DNA of 64,000 nt from Penium margaritaceum (taxonomy: Eukaryota > Streptophyta > Zygnematophyceae > Desmidiales > Peniaceae). The notes below the pieces were generated by a model. It had not been told where the DNA came from. It was given only the letters and a program-made list of their open reading frames with translations, and searched no databases. Position numbers and translations under genes: made by a program. Location of the stretch: assembly GCA_023375785.1 (NCBI GenBank), contig SZWC01001596.1:101799-165798 (forward strand). Direction: 5' to 3'. Of the stretch, positions 37,813 through 49,200 are shown one piece after another; within the stretch, counting starts at the first letter, position 1, and each line of letters begins with the position of its first letter.

Positions 37813-38839
37813 TGACAGGAAAATGCTAGAAGCATGAGGCATGCAAGGACAAGCAGTTACTGCCAAAGCAATATGTGAGAAGCTTCTGAGAAGTTACAGA
37901 CAAGTGACGAAGTCATGACATCATGTGTTGAGCAGGAGCAGACTTGTGATAACTGATGGAGGAACATGGCAACTGTCTTGAAGGAGGAAAGTGATGCGGC
38001 CGCAGCAGCCGAGGCACTAGTGGGAACACACAGTGCCAAGGCGCGGGCAATGAAGTAAAGGAAGCTGATGAGTCCCTTGGACTCGTGGGCGCAGTACCAT
38101 ATGTACGGGCGCGAAGATCAACTGAGATGCCGCAGCACCTTGGAGCGGGCAAGGCGGTGGGCCAAGCCCCAGCTTCCAAGGGCGGGCGTGAATGATGAGG
38201 AAGACGAATGAGCGGAGCGATTGAGAAAGGCTGCAGCCAAGAAGGCGGGCATGAGATGATGGAAAGAGCCGCAGCCGTAATGGCGGGCAAGAAGGCATGA
38301 AGTGAAGCAAAGCTATAGAAGTGCTTAGAGATGTCATGCAGGCACAAGGGTGTTATATCCTACGTCTGGTCCTAGCTGCCTGTTCCTGAGCCGCGCACTA
38401 AGGCGGCCTATAGGACCAATGTCGCCTTAGGCGACTGTCGGCGGACGCTGCTGCTGAGGCTTGTGGTATTGCGTACCGGGTCCAAAGCCCTTCGGGGTGC
38501 TTGGGGTGAGGACCGCACACAACGGGTAGCGCGCTCAACTTGGTCGAGCTTTCTGTCGTCTTGCGGACACCGGGTCGCCCATTGGGGTTCCCGCTGGCTA
38601 GCTTTTGAGGTCCTTGCCGCCGTTGACCGTTGGTCTCACCGGCGGCACTTGATCCGTTTGGCTGTCGGTGCCGATGGTCTTGATTAGGTGCGGATATGAC
38701 CCTGCTTCTTGTAGATTCCTTTTCTGGGAATTCCGGGAGCAGGGATTCTCTCGGCTGGCAGGTGGGTATATCGGTAATGTGTCTGGGTGATCTCTTGGTT
38801 CGAGTGTCCTGTGACCATTGATCTTGTTTTATTCTGACA
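37813..38839 (-). repeat. 3' LTR of element E
   Basis: 1027 bp, TGACAGGAAAATGC at the left and TTATTCTGACA at the right on the plus strand. It contains a GC-rich zone (38025-38290) with several short hairpins and a frame (38398-38871) that is also open in the other LTR, though its differences do not look selected. Confidence 0.93.
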
Positions 38840-39126
38840 CCAGCCCTCAATGTCACAGGACACAGAAGCACAGGGCTGAAAGAGGAGAGTTGAGTAGTTG
38901 CCGACGTTTTGATGTTGTAAGAGGGGTAGTGTCCAGGCGTAGCGTAGATGGTCTGCGACAGGTGGAGTGGACCAGGGGCTGATGTCCATCAGGGAGAATC
39001 ACGCAGGTGAGGGGGAAGAAGGAAATGGTCGAAGGGTGCTGTTCCAAGAGAGACAGAGGTGGATGCGTTGATAGCTGCAGCGGTTTTTTAAAGACTCAAA
39101 GGATCTTGATGTTTTTGCATTGAGGA

Positions 39127-39963
39127 CTAAGAGACAGTGGTGTCTTGACGAGGCTGTTGGATGAAGTAGCTTTCCGGCAATGATGGACTGCTGTGGAAGA
39201 GATTTTCATGCTCCCGAGAATTGAGTGTAGAGTAGAGAGCGTTCGGTTGAGTAATTGTTGGAACATTGTTGCAAGGATGATGATGAGCGGAGGGGCTAAT
39301 GTTTTCAAGGAGATGTTTCATGATGATGCTGTCTGTGTCCTGGACTGCTGATGGGGAGTTTGAGGAGGAATCCTTTCTTGGAGGTGTTGATAGACTGATG
39401 AAGAGGAGGACATTAATGCTACTAGGAGGTTCAGAATAGGTTTGTGAGGTAGGGTGCTGGTGGAGATTTCTGTCAGTTGCAGTTTGAAACGTGCTGAGGA
39501 ACTGGCGATGTTTGTTGTAGTCGAGTTTGGAAAGGAGAGAACTGAGTTCAAGGTTCGTGGTCATTGAGCTCCCCGAGATGGATTGGAAGGGTTGTGAAGT
39601 AGTGGTATGTGAGAGGTGTTGCTTCCGAAGGTGTCGCGGTCTCCTTTTGCGTTTTGCTGTAGACTTTTGTTCCACAGGAATGGGCCTAAAGTTGAGAACT
39701 TGGGATACTTGAAGGGGCAGAGATGTTGCAGGACTGGATGGCTCTTTCTGATGTCTGATGGAGAGAAGAGGGAACTGACAGTCATGGAGCTGAGGAGGGA
39801 GGATGCTGGATGGTGATGTGTTGGTACTGAGTGTTGGTGCAGGGTCTTCAGGCGGTGGAGGTGAGAGGCGTTGTTGATACAAGATGTTGTGAAGAACTTT
39901 TCCCACAAGGGAGCCCACTGTGATGCCTGCTAGGAACACAATCATGGTGCATGGCTGCTGCAC
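39127..39963 (-). CDS. Hypothetical frame in the interior of E
   Basis: An open frame of 278 codons on the element strand, ending about 290 bp before the 3' LTR. Residues 7-27 (VFLAGITVGSLVGKVLHNIL) could be a membrane anchor or signal. The rest is rich in Ser, Pro, Thr and His, with a basic patch (AKRKRRPRHLRK) around residue 105. No known domain was recognised. Its position matches the main frames of B, C and D, which is the only support for it beyond length. It may be chance. Confidence 0.28.
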   Translation of the reverse strand: MQQPCTMIVFLAGITVGSLVGKVLHNILYQQRLSPPPPEDPAPTLSTNTSPSSILPPQLHDCQFPLLSIRHQKEPSSPATSLPLQVSQVLNFRPIPVEQKSTAKRKRRPRHLRKQHLSHTTTSQPFQSISGSSMTTNLELSSLLSKLDYNKHRQFLSTFQTATDRNLHQHPTSQTYSEPPSSINVLLFISLSTPPRKDSSSNSPSAVQDTDSIIMKHLLENISPSAHHHPCNNVPTITQPNALYSTLNSREHENLFHSSPSLPESYFIQQPRQDTTVS

Positions 39964-40658
39964 TGACAGTGGTTCAGTCGTGAAGTGCTGCTGAGGCCGA
40001 TGGTTCAGTGGGTGAGGACACGGTGATGGAGAATTAAGGAAGAGTTTGCGGGCAGACTTAGATGGCTCCTCCTATTGCTTGGAGATTCCTACTGCGGGTG
40101 GTTGACGACGTCTGCTGCTCTTGGACAATGGCTGACAGCTGTTTTACTGACAGTTTATGGCGGTGTGCGGATCTGTGGACTGATGTCAGACACATGCTTA
40201 TGTTAGGGACTTTGTAGCTTAGGTGCCCATCTGGGAACTGCTGTCACTTCTATTGATGGCTGTTGCTTCTGCTTCAAATGTATGTAGCACCATAACTGAA
40301 CTATGCCCATACACAGCTTGGTGGTGGCGCGGGTTCGTCTGCTGGAGGATGCTAAAGGGAGAGGATGATGGGTGTTGCTGCTGTTGTACTGATGGTGCTG
40401 AAGAAGAGGCGCTTCGGGGTGTTGCTCAGGGCGTCAGCTGTAGGTGCGGCGTGGTGCAGAGGCGTATTAGTTGTAACAGTTACGGAATCATGCGCGTACA
40501 TGACTCCATTGGCTTTGCAGGTGAATGAGAATATTGGCTGAAGTAATTCTTGCTGATTCAAAGGAGGACGGCACGTTGCGACTCGGGTGGCCAGTTCAGG
40601 CATTTCGGGCATCAGAGTTGTCGGAGCGGAGGACGTTGGACACAGGCTCTTTCCCTGT

Positions 40659-40670
40659 GCTCTGGTACCA
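40659..40670 (-). other. Primer-binding site of element E
   Basis: Element strand TGGTACCAGAGC, touching the 5' LTR. It differs by one base from the TGGTATCAGAGC of elements A and B, so the same initiator-Met tRNA or a close relative is the likely primer. Confidence 0.85.
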
Positions 40671-41697
40671 TGACAGGAAAATGCTGGAAGCCTGAGGCAT
40701 GCAAGGACAATCAGTTACTGCCAAAGCAATATGTGAGAAGCTTCTGAGAAGTTACAAACGAGTGAAGAAGTCATGACGTCATGAGTTGAGCAGGAGTAGA
40801 CTTGTGATAACTGATGGAGGAACATGGCAACTGTCTCGAAGGAGGAAAGTGATGCGGCCGCAGCAGCCGAGGCACTGGTGGGAACACACAGTGCCAAGAA
40901 GCGGGCAATGAAGTCAAGGAAGCTGATGAGTCCCTTGGACTCGTGGGCGCAGTACCATATGTACGGGCGCGAAGATCAACTGAAATACCGCAGCACCTCG
41001 GAGCGGGCAAGGCAACAGGCCAAACCCTAGCTTCCAAGGGCGGGCGTGAATGATGAGGAAGATGAATGAGCGGAGCGATTGAGAAAGGCCGCAGCCAAGA
41101 AGGTGGGCATGAGATGATGGAAAGAGCCGCAGCCGTAATGGCGGGCAAGAAGGCATGAAGTGAAGCAAAGCTATAGAATTGCTTAGAGATGTCATGCAGG
41201 TACAAGGGTGTTATATCCTACGTCTAGTCCTAGCTGCCTGTTCCCGAGCCGCGCTCTAAGGCGGCCTATAGGACCGATGTCGCCTTAGGCGACTGTCGGC
41301 GGACGCTGCTGCTGAGGCTTGTGGTGTTGCGTACTGGGTCCAAAGCCCTTCGGGGTGCTTGAGGTGAGGAACGCACACAACAGGTGGCGCGCTCAACTTG
41401 GTCGAGCTTTTTGTCGTCTTGCGGGGACCGGGTCGCCCGTTGGGGTTCCCGCCGGCTAGCTTTTGAGGTCCTTGCCGCCTTTGACCGTTGGTCTCACCGG
41501 CGGCACTTGATCCGTTTGGCTGTCGGTGCCGACTGTCTTGATTAGGTGCGGATATGACCCTGGTTCTTGTATATTCCTTTCCTGGAAATTCCGGGAGCAG
41601 GGATTCTCTCGGCTGGGAGGTGGGTAGATCGGTAATGTGTCCTGGTGATCTCTTGGTTCGAGTGTCCTGTGACCATTGATCTTGTTTTATTCCGACA
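40671..41697 (-). repeat. 5' LTR of element E
   Basis: 1027 bp, the same length as the other LTR, from TGACAGGAAAATGC to TTATTCCGACA, followed by the target duplication ACTTG and satellite S5. Confidence 0.93.
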
Positions 41698-42266
41698 ACT
41701 TGGTAAGCTTTGTGGTCATGGTCAGTGGCACATGGCAACTGTGTCAAGGCATTGTGCACAATAGCCACACCAAGCCACCACTATTCTACCTTGTTTGCAC
41801 CTAAAAGATCATGCATAGTACATCTGCACTGTGATTGGGTACTCTGACAATTGCTGACTCATGTTACGATTTGTACAAGTTAATGTCACTTGGTAAACTT
41901 TGTGGTCATGGTCAGTGGCACATGCCAACTTTGTCAAGGCATTGCGTACAATAGCCACACCGAGCCACCAGTATTCTACCTTGTCTGCACCTGCAAGATC
42001 ATGCCTAATACATGTGCAGTGTGATTGGATACTCTGACGGTGGCTGACTCGTGTTATGATCAATAGAAGTAAACATCACTTGGATACATTTGTGGTCATG
42101 GTCAGTGGCACATGCCAACTTTGTCAAGGTATTGCGCACAATAACCGTGCCAAGCTACCGGTTTTTTGCCTTGTTTATATCTGCAAGGTCATGCATATAA
42201 GATGTGCACTATGATTGGGCACTCCGACTGTGGCTGACTCATGTTACGATTCGTAGAAGTTAAAGT
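41698..42266 (-). repeat. 190-bp satellite, segment S5 between E and A
   Basis: Three monomers in reverse orientation between the two insertions. The last ends GAAGTTAAAGT, where element A begins (target duplication AAAGT, 42262-42266). Its last monomer and the first ones of S6 closely match 35800-36500, an uninterrupted copy of the same site. No gene is seen. Confidence 0.95.
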
Positions 42267-43018
42267 TATCAGAATATTGCAGGTGATGCCGTAGAGTGGA
42301 CGCGGTCGCAGGGACGAGCGTTTCAATGGTCGACAAAAGCACGAGCAGAATCAAAGCGGTAACGATGATAGGAGGACGAAGCGGAAGTGAATAGCGATGC
42401 AAGATGATGAGGATAGGCCTGGGCGCAGCACCGAAGGTGCGAGCACTGAGATCTTGTTGGGAAATGAGTGGATGCAGCACTTTGTGGGAAGGGCGGAAGC
42501 TTCCTTGAAGGTGTGGGCATTGCTGACGTATGAGTGACGATTAATAGAAGGAAAGGGCGCAGTACAAGAGCACGATTGCTTGAGCTGACATTGAGGGCAA
42601 AGGGAGTGGAGGCGGCCAAATGGGCGAGCCTGAAGGAGAATCCAATGGATTGATTATAGAATGAAGTACAAGCCCTACAAATAGAAAAGGTCTAACCTAG
42701 CGCGCTTCATCGAGCGGGCATAGAGGTGGCGGCTCGGGCAAGTGTGAGAGCAGGGAGCGCTTCGAGACCACGATTTGGTTTTGCTACCCGTACGCATAGG
42801 GGATTGGTGAGTGCAGGCACGATCTTCACAAGTGCGTTTTGCCTGGGCTGTTGTGGTACGCGGCTGTTGGTTTTGGTCTTGGCAAGGCTCGCACAATTTG
42901 TCCGTCGTGGGACCGTTTGGGTGTTGATCCCGTGACTGCGGAGATGAACCTGCATTGTCACTCTTTATTTTCTCAGTGGCTGAACCCCTTGAGGCGATCT
43001 CCGAGATAATGTCCGACA
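42267..43018 (-). repeat. 3' LTR of element A
   Basis: 752 bp, ending TAATGTCCGACA, followed by CCCCCCTTAG, the complement of the polypurine tract. It includes a perfect small stem GCACC-GAA-GGTGC near 42430. Confidence 0.94.
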
Positions 43019-43026
43019 CCCCCCTT
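43019..43026 (-). other. Polypurine tract of element A
   Basis: AAGGGGGG on the element strand, immediately before the 3' LTR (TGTCGG). This is where plus-strand DNA synthesis would start in the family. Confidence 0.85.
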
Positions 43027-43525
43027 AGATCGGGAAAGGGGTGCAAGCCTTGAATGGTAGGCCTGCGAGTCCTGCTTCTGTGGGAGTGCAGCATAGAGAG
43101 AGCTTGGGAGGTTTTGAAGGCGGTGGACGTCTCAGCACCAGGCTGTAGAGGGAAGAGAGAAAACCTGGACGATGCAGTAGTTTTTGGGTCCTGTCGGTGA
43201 GTGTAGTAGCTGAGGGATCTTCAGCGAGGGGGAAGGAACAGTTTGTTAGTAGTGCGGAGAGAAGTTCAGTTGAGTTGCAGTGAGGTAGTGTGGGCTTGTA
43301 GTAGGAAGTCGACCGATTCCGATCACTTACCCATACAGTTCTTGGACTCATGCCATACTTGGATCTGCGCAATTTATGGGCGGTGACGACTCTGGGAAGG
43401 CATACAGTCCAGACCAGGGAGGTCATGTGATGCGTTTTCATGAAGCAGTCTGCCTCTTGCAGTAGGCGATTGACGAGGAACTTGCCGTGGGCGGGAGCCA
43501 CGGTTAGTAGTGTTCCGTGAGTCAT
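43025..43525 (-). pseudogene. Integrase C-terminal-like remnant of A (weak)
   Basis: A frame on the element strand with the stretch GKFLVNRLLQEADCFMKTHHM...W that loosely recalls the part of Copia integrase after the catalytic core (VERKNRTLLEMA...LP..W) and a later NR.P-like zone. The likeness is weak and by eye only. It is a fossil fragment. Confidence 0.28.
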
Positions 43526-43621
43526 GCAGTAGCTTCTGAGAAAGGTGTGAAAAGGTGCGTGAGTGGTGTTGGAGAGGATGAGACGAGGTGGTCGGTCAAA
43601 GTGTTTGGTCTGTTGCTTTAG

Positions 43622-43990
43622 CTAGTCCCTAAGTACAGGGACAGCCCCGGTCAGTGTGCGAAGGGAGAGGATAGTACAGTGTTGTGAGTATTGATCGTGA
43701 ATGAAGAGAAAATGGCTGTGATGGGCAGTGGAGTATGTAGACGGAGGCTGGATGAGGGCAATGTGTAGGGAGTCAAAGCTGCACAGAGAGGGGTGAGAGG
43801 AGAGAGGAGGAGAGGAGGACGCGGTGTACATCTCAAGACCATACTCCCCAGATCCAATCTCAGTCACAGGCTCGACTACTCCTAACATGACAGCATTGTT
43901 AGGAGTAAGGTTCACAGCAGCGGGGATGGCAGGAGAAGATGAGATTTCCATGTTGTTGGCTGGGGTTGAACGCCAGCTTGAGCTTCCCAT
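43622..43990 (-). pseudogene. Integrase-core start-like remnant of A
   Basis: A frame of 122 codons on the element strand. Its second half (SLHIALIQPPSTYSTAHHSH, then FLFIHDQYSQ) lines up with the start of the Copia integrase core (LHIDLCGP.....GGKRYFLLFIDDYSR). The first half may be the end of the gag-protease region. It is a broken remnant and no catalytic claim is made. Confidence 0.5.
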
Positions 43991-44215
43991 CCGGTTGTAG
44001 TAGCGTTGACGACGTTCCTCCGCCCAGTTGGGTTGTTCACCATAGGACTTGCCAGGGTTTTGATCCAGCCACTCGTCGGTAGCGCGATGATCGCAGACAT
44101 GAGGCGGGTGGTTGTGACGGCCACACTTAGTTCCTTTGAATGGACCGTGGCAGATGGTTTAGGAGCAGGCGAGGAAGTGGTTGAACATGCGGTTGTCAGT
44201 GGTGGCGGCCATGGT

Positions 44216-45037
44216 TTAAAATGAGTTGGTGGCAATGGTAGTTTCACATGCTTGCTTAGCGACGTAGTCTTGTTCTGCTGCCATGAGCTTGGGACTGATG
44301 ACAGCGATGGTCAGTTGGTCAACAGGCAGCTGCAGCAAGATTTGGCGAATGATATCATACTGACCAGGGAGGCCGGAGATGATGCCGGTGCAGACGACAG
44401 TAGGAGGAAGATCAAGTTTCATTTTTTTAATATCACGAGCGATGGTGGTGACGGCTGCAATGTAGCTGCCCATGTTGGTGTGGGCGGCGAAGGGCACGGA
44501 GAAGAGTGACATGATCTTGATTCCGTAAGCGGTGGAGGTGTTGTTCCTGGAGCGATCTTCAAGAGCTCTCCACACTTCGTGAGACTTGCCGGCGAGAGTG
44601 CGGATATCTTCATGCAGCTCATGAGAGGAGGTGGTCATGATGGTCATGAGGGCAGTGCTGTTGGCGACTTCCCACGAGGCGTGGCTGATGGTGGTAGTAG
44701 AGGCAATGGGAGCAGAGGAGGAAGAGGCATTTGAAGCAGCGGGGTGGGACACAGATCCACCGGAGGGGTCTCCACCGGGAGTGGTTGATGCAGTTGCAGT
44801 TGAGGAGGAGGAGGTGGCGTCAGGTGGTTCTATCCCAGTGTCCGTGTTGGTGATCAGGTGATTGAGGGTGACTCCCTCAACCTTCTGTGTTCCGAAGACA
44901 AGTGATACTGAGTAGCTCCATAGCTTGTAGTTGCAGGTCCCATCCGGCTTTATAATGATCTTGAGAAGACCAGTCAGAATGAGGGAATATGCCATGATGG
45001 AGTTGATGGTAAGGCGGTTGGAAAGAGGTGGACACAT
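44216..45037 (-). CDS. gag: Copia-type gag frame of element A
   Basis: 273 codons, open, starting about 445 bp after the primer-binding site. It matches the gag of Copia elements (the UBN2/Retrotran_gag_2 type): a LIKPDGTCNYKLWSYSV start (residues 31-45), a Ser/Thr/Pro-rich insert (about 75-115), ASWEVANSTALMTI with SHEVWRALEDRS (about 118-162), and a helical part with SYIAAVTTIARDIKKMKLDL and ISGLPGQYD (about 185-225). Gag forms the virus-like particle core in the cytoplasm. A Cys/His-rich stretch that may be the zinc knuckle lies further on, around 44090-44150. The Ser-rich insert is unusual for the family. Treated as a fossil. Confidence 0.75.
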   Translation of the reverse strand: MCPPLSNRLTINSIMAYSLILTGLLKIIIKPDGTCNYKLWSYSVSLVFGTQKVEGVTLNHLITNTDTGIEPPDATSSSSTATASTTPGGDPSGGSVSHPAASNASSSSAPIASTTTISHASWEVANSTALMTIMTTSSHELHEDIRTLAGKSHEVWRALEDRSRNNTSTAYGIKIMSLFSVPFAAHTNMGSYIAAVTTIARDIKKMKLDLPPTVVCTGIISGLPGQYDIIRQILLQLPVDQLTIAVISPKLMAAEQDYVAKQACETTIATNSF

Positions 45038-45189
45038 GGCGATGCGAGATATCTTTTCTCAAGACGATGTCAAGGTGCTTGATGATGCTTTTGCCGTGGC
45101 GATGAGAGTTCGCGGATGACTTTTGATCAAAGTGAAGAGCGAAACCAAGATGTCAGTGGTGATGAGTTTTGACGACGGAAATGCTGTTA

Positions 45190-45310
45190 CGGAGGAAGAT
45201 GGGACTGGGTGCAGGGGCAGAACCTCGTGCACTGGCAGCGGAGATGATGAGTGAGTGGGAATTGCTTGCTGATGGTGTGGGTACAGGGGCAAAACCTCGT
45301 GCGTGCAATT
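45190..45310 (-). repeat. GC-box pair in the leader of A
   Basis: Two copies, about 73 bp apart (near 45203 and 45275), of a segment resembling GGGTGCAGGGGCA then AACCTCGTGC. It is the same kind of box that forms the tandem repeats in B and D, here between gag and the 5' LTR. Elements with different LTRs therefore share this leader module. Confidence 0.55.
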
Positions 45311-45470
45311 ACCAAGAGGAAGTGGAGTGGTGCTGCAACGACACCTTAGTCAGAAGAAGCGCTGCCACCGCAGTTCTTCTGACGACCACATTTCTTCAAG
45401 GTAGAGAAGTCCGATAGGAGTGGGTGCGGCCGACGGCGGCAAGCACGAAGGAGCCAGAGGTGTTACTTGA

Positions 45471-45482
45471 GCTCTGATACCA
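45471..45482 (-). other. Primer-binding site of element A (initiator-Met tRNA)
   Basis: Element strand TGGTATCAGAGC, directly after the LTR end CTTCTGACA. It identifies the right-hand LTR as the 5' one. Confidence 0.95.
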
Positions 45483-46235
45483 TGTCAGAAGATTGCAGGT
45501 GCTGCCGTAGAGTGGACGCAGTCGCAGGGACGAGCGTTGCAATGGTGGGCAGAAGCACGAGCAGAAGCAAAACGGTAACGATGATAGGAGGACGAAACGA
45601 AAGCGAATAGCGATGCAAGATGATGAGGAGAGGCCTGGGCGTAGCACCGAATGTGCGAGCACTGAGATATTGTGGGGAAAGGAGTGGACGCAGCACTTTG
45701 TGGGAAGGGCGGAAGCTTCCTTGAAGCTGCGGTCGTTGCTGACGTATGAGTGACGATTAACAGAAGGAAAGGGCGCAGTGAAATAGCACGGGTGCTCAAG
45801 CTGAGATTGAGGGCAAAGGGACTGGAGGCGGCCCAAAAGGGCGAGCCTGAAGGAGAATCCAATTGATTGATTATAGAATGAAGTACAAGCAATACAAATA
45901 GGAAAGGTCTAACCTAGTGCGCTTCGTCGAGCGGGCATAGAGTTGGCAGCTCGGGCAAGTGTGAGAGCAGGGAGCGCCTCGAGACCACGATTTGGCTTTG
46001 CTAGCCGTACGCATAGGGGAGTGGTGAGTGCAGGCACGATCTTCGAAGGTGTGTTTCGCCTGGGCCGTTGTGGTATGCGGCCGTTGGTTTTGGTCTTGGC
46101 GAGGCTCGCACAATCTGTTGGTCGTGGGACCGTTCGGGTGTTGATCTTGTCACTGTGGAGATGAAACTGCATTATCACTCTTTATTTTCTCAGTGGCTGC
46201 ACCCCTTGAGGCGATATCCGAGATAATGTCCGACA
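45483..46235 (-). repeat. 5' LTR of element A
   Basis: 753 bp from TGTCAGAAGATTGC to TAATGTCCGACA, then the target duplication AAAGT and satellite S6. It matches 42267-43018 and, in the opposite orientation, 5513-6263. Confidence 0.95.
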
Positions 46236-49200
46236 AAAGTCACTTGGTAAACTTTGTGGTCATGGTCAGTGACACATGCCAAATTTGTCATGGCATTGCG
46301 CACAATAGCCGTACCAAGCCACCGGTGTTTTATACTGTTTATACCTGAAAGGTCACATACATTATATGTGCACTGTGATTGGGCACTCTGACAGTGGCTG
46401 ACTCGTGTTACGATCAATAGAAGTAAAAGTCACTTGGATACATCTGCGGTCATGGTCAGTGGCACATGCCAAACTTTGATAAGGCATTGCGCACAATAGC
46501 CACACCGAGCCACCAGTATTCTACCTTGTTTAAACATGCAAGGTCATTCCCAGTATATCTGCACTGTGATTGGACACTCTGAGCGTGGCTGACTCGTGTT
46601 ATGATTCATAGCCATTTCATGTAATTGGTAACCTTTGTGGTCATGGTCAGTGGCACATGCCAACTTTGTCAAGGCATGGCGTACAATAGCCGTGCCAAGC
46701 CTCCAGTTTTTTACCTTGTTTATACTTGCAAGGTCATGCATGTTAGATGTGCACTGTGATTGGGCACTCTGAATGTGGCTGAGTTGTGTTACGATTCGTA
46801 GAAGTTAAAGTCACTTGGTAAACTTTGTGGTCATGGGCAGTGGCACATGCCAACTTTGTCAAGGCATTGCGCACAATAGCCACACCGAGCCACCACTATT
46901 CTACCTTGCTTGCACCTGCAAGATCATGCCTAGTACATCTGCACAGTGATTGGACACTCTCAGCGTGGCTGACTTGTGTTACGATCAATAGAAGTAAAAG
47001 TCACTTGGATATATTTATGGTCATGGTCAGTGGCACATGCCAACTTTGTCAAGGCATTGCACACAATTGCCACACCGAACCACCAGCATTCTACCTTGTT
47101 CAAACCTGCAAGATCATGCCTAGTACATCTGGACAGTGATTGGACACTCTAACTATGGCTGACTCGTGTTATGATCAATATAATTAAAAGTCAGTTGGAT
47201 ACATCCGTGGTCATGGTCAGTGGCACATGCCAACTTTTTCAAGGCATTGCGCACAATAGGTGCACCGAGCCACCAGTATTCTACCTTGTTTGTACCTGCA
47301 AGGTCATGCCCAGAATATGTGCACTGTGATTGGACACTCTAACCGTGGCTGACTCGTGTTATTATTCATAGCCGTTTAAGGTACTTGGTAGACTTTGTGG
47401 TCATAGTCGGTGGCACATGCCAAATTTGTCAAGGCATTGTGCACAATAGCCGTGCCAAGCCACCGGTGTTTTACCTTGTTTATACCTACAAGGTCATGCC
47501 TAGTACATCTGAGCTGTGATTGGGCACTCTGACTTTGGCTGAATCGTGTTACGATTTGTAGAAGTTAAAGTCACTTGGTAAACTTTGTGGTCATGGTCAG
47601 TGGCACATGCCAACTTTGTCAAGGCATTGCACACAAAGGCCGTGCCAAGCCAACAGTATTCTACCTTGTTTGCACCTGCAAGATCATACATAGTATATCT
47701 TCACTATGATTGGACACTCTGACCGTGGCTGTCTCGTGTTATGATCAATAGAAGTAAAAGTCACTTGGATACATTTGTGGCAATGATCAGTGGCAAAAGC
47801 CAACTTTGTCAAAGCATTGCGCACAACAGCCACACCGAGCCACCAGTATTCTACCTTCTTTATACCTGCAAGATCATGCCTAGTACATCTGCACTGTGAT
47901 TGGACACTCTGACCGTGGCTGACTCGTGTTGTGAGCAATAGAAGTAAAAGTCACTTGGATACATCTGAGGTCATGGTCAGTGGCACATGACAACTTTGTC
48001 AAGGCATTGCGCACAATAGGCACACCGAGCCACATGTATCCTGCCTTTTTTGTAACTGCAACGTCATGCCCAGTTCATATGCACTGTGATTGGACACTCT
48101 GACCATGGCTGACTCGTGTTATGATTCATAGCCGTGTGAGGTACTTAGTATACTTTGTGGTCATGGTCAATGGCACATGCCAACATTGTCAAGGCATTGC
48201 GCGCAATAGCCATGCCAAACCATCGGTTTTTCACCTTGTTTATACCTACAAGGTTATGCATATTAGATGTGCACTGTGACTGGGCACTCTAACCGTGGCT
48301 GACTCATGTTACGATTCGTAGAAGTTAAAGTCACCTGGAAAACTTTGTGGTCATGGTCAGTGGCACATGCGGACATTGTCAAGGCATTGCGCAAAATAGC
48401 CACACCGAGCCACCAGTATTCTGCCTTGTTTATACCTGCAATGTCATGCCCAGTATATCTACACTGTGATTGGACACTCTGAACGTGGCAGACTCATGTT
48501 ATGATTCATAGCCATTGAAGGTAATTGGTAACCTTTGTGGTCATGGTCATTGGCACATGCCAACTTTGTCAAGGCATGGCGTACAATCGCCGTGCCAAGC
48601 CACCGGTTTTTTACCTTGTTTATACCTGCAAGGTCATTCATATTAGATGTGCACTGTGATTGGGCACTCTGACTGTGGCTGACTCGTGTAACGTTTCGTA
48701 TAAGTTAAAGTCACTTGGTAAACTTTGTGGTCATGGTCAGTGGCACATGCCAACTCTGTCAAGGCATTGCGCACAATAGCCACACCGAGCCACCAGTATT
48801 TTACCTTGTTTGCACCTGCAAGATCATGCCTAGTACATCTGCACAGTGATTGGACACTCTGACCGTGGCTGACTCGTGTTATGATCAATAGAAGTAAAAG
48901 TCACTTGGATATATTTGTGGTCATGGACAGTGGCACGTGCCAACTTTGTCAAGGCATTGCACACAATAGCCACACCGAGCCACCAGTATTCTACCTTGTT
49001 TTAACCTGCAAGATTATGCCTAGTACATCTGCTCTGTGATTTGACACTCTGACCGTGGATGACTCGTGTTATGATCAATAGAAGTAAAAGTCAGTTGGAT
49101 ACATCTGTGGTGATGGTCAGTGGCACATGCCAACTTTGTCAAGGCACTGCGCACAAGAGCCACACCGAGCCACCAGTATTCTACCTTGTTTGTACCTGCA

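Larger units (their letters stand above)
37813..41697 (-). mobile_element. LTR retrotransposon E, short non-autonomous element
   Basis: A 3885-bp element on the minus strand with two equal LTRs of 1027 bp (37813-38839 and 40671-41697), an interior of only 1831 bp, a primer-binding site at 40659-40670 and a polypurine-like stretch (GAGGGCTGG on the element strand) at 38840-38848. Target duplication ACTTG stands on both sides (37808-37812, 41698-41702), inside a satellite monomer. The LTRs differ by about 5-7% by eye (nine differences in the first ~135 bases), so it seems younger than A or B. No gag or pol motif was found. The structure looks whole, but the element could only move with borrowed enzymes. 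Confidence 0.92.
42267..46235 (-). mobile_element. Copia-type LTR retrotransposon A, internally deleted
   Basis: A 3969-bp element on the minus strand: 5' LTR 45483-46235, primer-binding site 45471-45482, gag frame 44216-45037, integrase-like remnants, polypurine tract 43019-43026, 3' LTR 42267-43018. Target duplication AAAGT on both sides (42262-42266, 46236-46240). The interior of 2464 bp is about half the usual Copia length, and reverse transcriptase and RNase H are not seen. The LTRs show about twenty differences in their first ~220 bases, so the insertion is old. It is broken. The solo LTR at 5513-6263 is of the same family. Confidence 0.95.

Noticed and set aside
38398-38871. Frame of 157 codons inside the LTR of E, also open in the other LTR (41256 on), as a possible LTR-coded protein.
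   Set aside because: Between the two LTRs most base differences in this stretch change the amino acid (about sixteen replacements), so there is no sign of selection; GC-rich sequence with few stops explains it.
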